From JAZSNL01 sp045536365 (GTDB taxonomy: Bacteria > Bacillota_I > Bacilli_A > ML615J-28 > CAG-313), in NCBI GenBank assembly GCA_045536365.1, contig JAZSNL010000030.1, forward strand, positions 62,001-126,000: 64,000 nt of DNA. The letters run 5' to 3'. Made by a program: the position numbers and the translations under genes. The notes under the pieces are model-generated. The model was not told the DNA's origin, searched no databases, and saw only the letters and a program-made list of their open reading frames with translations. This document shows positions 62,358-64,000 of this stretch, piece after piece (the first letter of the stretch is position 1; each line of letters starts with the position of its first letter).

Positions 62358-62390
62358 AAAACCGGATAGATGTCTATCCGGTTTTTTTTA
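62358..62390 (+). terminator. Intrinsic terminator of the fibre operon
   Basis: AAAACCGGATAGA pairs with TCTATCCGGTTTT around TG, followed by T. Confidence 0.93.
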
Positions 62391-62447
62391 AAAGTAATAT
62401 ATATTATAAAAATGAATATACTAATAGTGATTAAAAAATTTTGAACA

Positions 62448-62500
62448 ATGTCAAGTAAAATTAAAAAATACTTGACATAAAGATTGTTTTTGAATATAAT
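62448..62500 (+). promoter_or_regulatory. Consensus promoter with overlapping operator
   Basis: TTGACA (62472-62477), 17-base spacer, TATAAT (62495-62500). ATGTCAAGTA (62448-62457) and TACTTGACAT (62469-62478) form a perfect 10-base inverted repeat over the -35 box. The half-site core CAAGTA/TACTTG is the same as at 50773-50807. Confidence 0.85.
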
Positions 62501-62535
62501 TATATTAGAAAATTATGAGAAAGGAGGACATGAAT

Positions 62536-63252
62536 ATGGAAAGTAATAATGTCATTCGCCATGTTTTAACGCACTATAAAGAAAATGAAATTATATTTGC
62601 TAGTAAGTTATATAAATCAGAATTGCATAATTTAATTAGTGAAGCTGCTTTTTATAAATCTCTTGAAAGAATGTGTAAAACAGGAGAACTTATAAAAATT
62701 GCAAAAGGTACATATCATTTACCCAAATTAAGTAAATATGGACTCGTTCCGCCTTCAGAAGAAGAAATTATTTCAGCTTTCATAAAAAATAACACAGGAA
62801 CAGTTATTGGATATTCGTTATATAATTCATTAAATTTAACAACTCAAATTTCAAAGTCAATAGAAGTTATGTCCTCAGTTCCTGATAGTCATACTAAAAA
62901 CGTTCGAAATATTTCGGTATATCAAGTACAAATAGATTATTCTGAAACAGTAAGGTCGATAATTCATGGATTAGAAGTATTACAAAATTATTATAATATT
63001 CAAGATATTAATAATTTTGCTTTTTTAGAATTCGCAGAAAAATTGGCTGATGAATATAATGAAGAAATTTTTGAAAAAGTAATCTCAAAAATTAAATACA
63101 AAAAATCTACAATAGCATTCTTACGAGAAATTTTGAATTTTTACGGTAAAGAAAATAATTTGAATAGATATTTATCAAGTCTTTCAGAATATAAATATCC
63201 TAAAATGGAGGAAATATATGAGATTACACGAAGATTTACTATATACCAATGA
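62536..63252 (+). CDS. abiEi: AbiEi-type antitoxin / transcription regulator
   Basis: AAAGGAGG lies 8 bases before ATG 62536, chosen over the frame's earlier codons (238 residues). Residues 1-75 are a winged-helix domain (LISEAAFYKSLERMCKTGELIKIAKGTYHLP), then VIGYSLYNSLNLTTQ and the C-terminal antitoxin-type domain. This is the plan of type IV AbiE antitoxins (DUF6088/AbiEi), which bind inverted repeats in their own promoters. The perfect repeat at 62448-62478 is the expected site. The toxin start (63218) lies inside the last codons of this gene, but the toxin is broken. Confidence 0.75.
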   Translation: MESNNVIRHVLTHYKENEIIFASKLYKSELHNLISEAAFYKSLERMCKTGELIKIAKGTYHLPKLSKYGLVPPSEEEIISAFIKNNTGTVIGYSLYNSLNLTTQISKSIEVMSSVPDSHTKNVRNISVYQVQIDYSETVRSIIHGLEVLQNYYNIQDINNFAFLEFAEKLADEYNEEIFEKVISKIKYKKSTIAFLREILNFYGKENNLNRYLSSLSEYKYPKMEEIYEITRRFTIYQ

Positions 63253-63324
63253 AAACAAAACTTTGATGATGTTTTGAACACTTTCGAGAGAATCAGTGAA
63301 ATTTTTGCTGAAATTGGTGAATAA
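63218..63324 (+). pseudogene. Internally deleted AbiEii-type toxin
   Basis: ATG 63218 has ATGGAGG before it and starts MRLHEDLLYTNEN, as expected for the toxin's first residues. After about 13 codons the sequence jumps, in another frame, to NFDDVLNTFERISEIFAEIG with stop at 63322-63324, which fits the C-terminal end of the AbiEii nucleotidyltransferase. The entire catalytic centre is missing. So only the ends survive. Confidence 0.55.
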
Positions 63325-63423
63325 AAATATAATAAAATAATAGGGGGTTAATTATTAAAGGAAAATAAATTTATAAACTATTTTATAGAAATTAAAAAAG
63401 AGTTCAAAGAAACTCTTTTTTTA
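63325..63423. terminator. Convergent terminator between toxin remnant and minus-strand gene
   Basis: AAAAAGAGTT (about 63395-63404) pairs with AACTCTTTTT (about 63410-63420) around a 5-base loop; T-runs on both strands make it bidirectional. The rest of the stretch holds no gene. Confidence 0.75.
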
Positions 63424-64000
63424 ATTCTTTCCTAATGTTAAAAATAATGATTTTTCTGGAATTGTTTCATAATCTAATTCTTCATCAATTGTGAAAATAA
63501 CTTTATGGAAATCAGTAGTAAATATTCTAACGTATTCATTAGCTCTTTCTAAATTATCATATGTATCATAAGTATCTAACCATCTTGCGGTATTAGTAAT
63601 AATAACATAATCGGCTTTTAAATAGTTACATAGTTTATCTGTATTTGTTCCTCCACCACCATGGTGACAAGATTTATATAAATTAATTTTATTAATATCA
63701 TATTTAAAATAAATTCGATCTAACATTTTAATTGATAATTCTTTTAGGTTTTCTATATCAGTTTTAGAACAAGTAACATCAGCTCCTAAGAAGATTGATT
63801 GGTTATTATATTTAATAAATAATCCCGCACAATTAAAGTTTTCATTAAATTTTTTTTGTTGGTAGAATTCAGATTCTGGATTAGAATACATTTCATATAA
63901 TCTATTACTAATGTCATACGCATCAATTAGGACATCTTCAAATTGAATTGTCATTGAATCAAGTTCTGTATGTTCTAAATCATCAATAAAAATAATATTA
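63421..64000 (-). CDS. Metallo-beta-lactamase-fold protein, 3' part
   Basis: The frame on the minus strand is open to the window edge: codons before the ATG at 63954 continue as NIIFIDDLEHTELDS, so the gene is cut at its 5' end (about 193 residues seen). IFLGADVTCSKTDIENL and SCHHGGGGTNTDKLCNYLKADYVIITN are the C-terminal part of a metallo-beta-lactamase domain of the ComEC/Rec2-like kind: D and H ligands in GAD and CHHGG. It may be a secreted or cytoplasmic hydrolase; the zinc-binding HxHxDH centre would lie outside the window. It is convergent with the AbiE locus. Confidence 0.75.
   Translation of the reverse strand, partial: NIIFIDDLEHTELDSMTIQFEDVLIDAYDISNRLYEMYSNPESEFYQQKKFNENFNCAGLFIKYNNQSIFLGADVTCSKTDIENLKELSIKMLDRIYFKYDINKINLYKSCHHGGGGTNTDKLCNYLKADYVIITNTARWLDTYDTYDNLERANEYVRIFTTDFHKVIFTIDEELDYETIPEKSLFLTLGKN

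Overview
The window comes from a low-GC (roughly 30%) Gram-positive-type bacterium. Strong AGGAGG Shine-Dalgarno sites, lipobox lipoproteins, BspA-type leucine-rich and InlB-type repeats, C-xxC/GH surface repeats and a SipW/TasA-like cluster all fit a gut-type Bacillota lineage near Erysipelotrichia or the Mollicutes-related Bacilli; this placement is inference. UGA is a normal stop (for example the ATGA overlap at 4575-4578), so this is not a UGA=Trp mycoplasma code. No rRNA or intact tRNA gene and no CRISPR array is visible.

Layout. (1) 1-3344: two ABC exporter half-genes, the first cut by the window edge, followed by metK. (2) About 3.4-32.9 kb: an integrative conjugative element. It starts with a structured leader (20-codon peptide, terminator, long hairpin burying the next Shine-Dalgarno). 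Then come a sigma-region-4-like regulator, a small HTH protein, a 3068-residue methylase/SNF2-helicase/primase-like protein, an ArdC-like protein with a zincin motif, a DUF6291-like protein, an oriT-like repeat region, an accessory gene, a HUH relaxase, a VirD4-type coupling protein, a C-xxC repeat surface protein, a pilin-like subunit, a VirB6-like protein, a VirB3/PrgI-VirB4 fusion ATPase, and a 1169-residue repeat protein whose C-terminus is itself pilin-like. A separate promoter with an internal palindrome drives small genes (TnpV-like, a membrane peptide, a basic DNA-binding-type protein), and a large serine recombinase closes the element.

(3) 33-49 kb: an accessory region with an ECF-like sigma factor and probable anti-sigma protein, six lipoproteins (LRR, InlB and Big2 types), a sigma factor with a long extra C-terminal domain, an XRE regulator, an iron-type alcohol dehydrogenase, and several gene stubs: two AAA ATPase N-termini cut at the P-loop and a TetR C-terminus. 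(4) 49.2-50.7 kb: glpK. (5) 50.9-62.35 kb: one operon with two Ser/His (SipW-type) signal peptidases, three secreted TasA/camelysin-like candidates and a 2401-residue beta-helix-type protein. This looks like a self-contained extracellular fibre or matrix system and is the best candidate for an undescribed system. (6) 62.4-64 kb: an AbiEi-type antitoxin whose toxin survives only as two fused ends, and the 3' part of a metallo-beta-lactamase-fold gene on the minus strand.

How it works together. The conjugative module has DNA processing (oriT, relaxase, coupling protein), a membrane channel (VirB6, VirB4, pilin) and two surface proteins with the same Cys/His repeats, which probably act in mating contact. 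Several of its control points are RNA hairpins at ribosome-binding sites. The fibre operon and the AbiEi gene carry the same CAAGTA/TACTTG inverted repeat over their -35 boxes, suggesting a common regulator.
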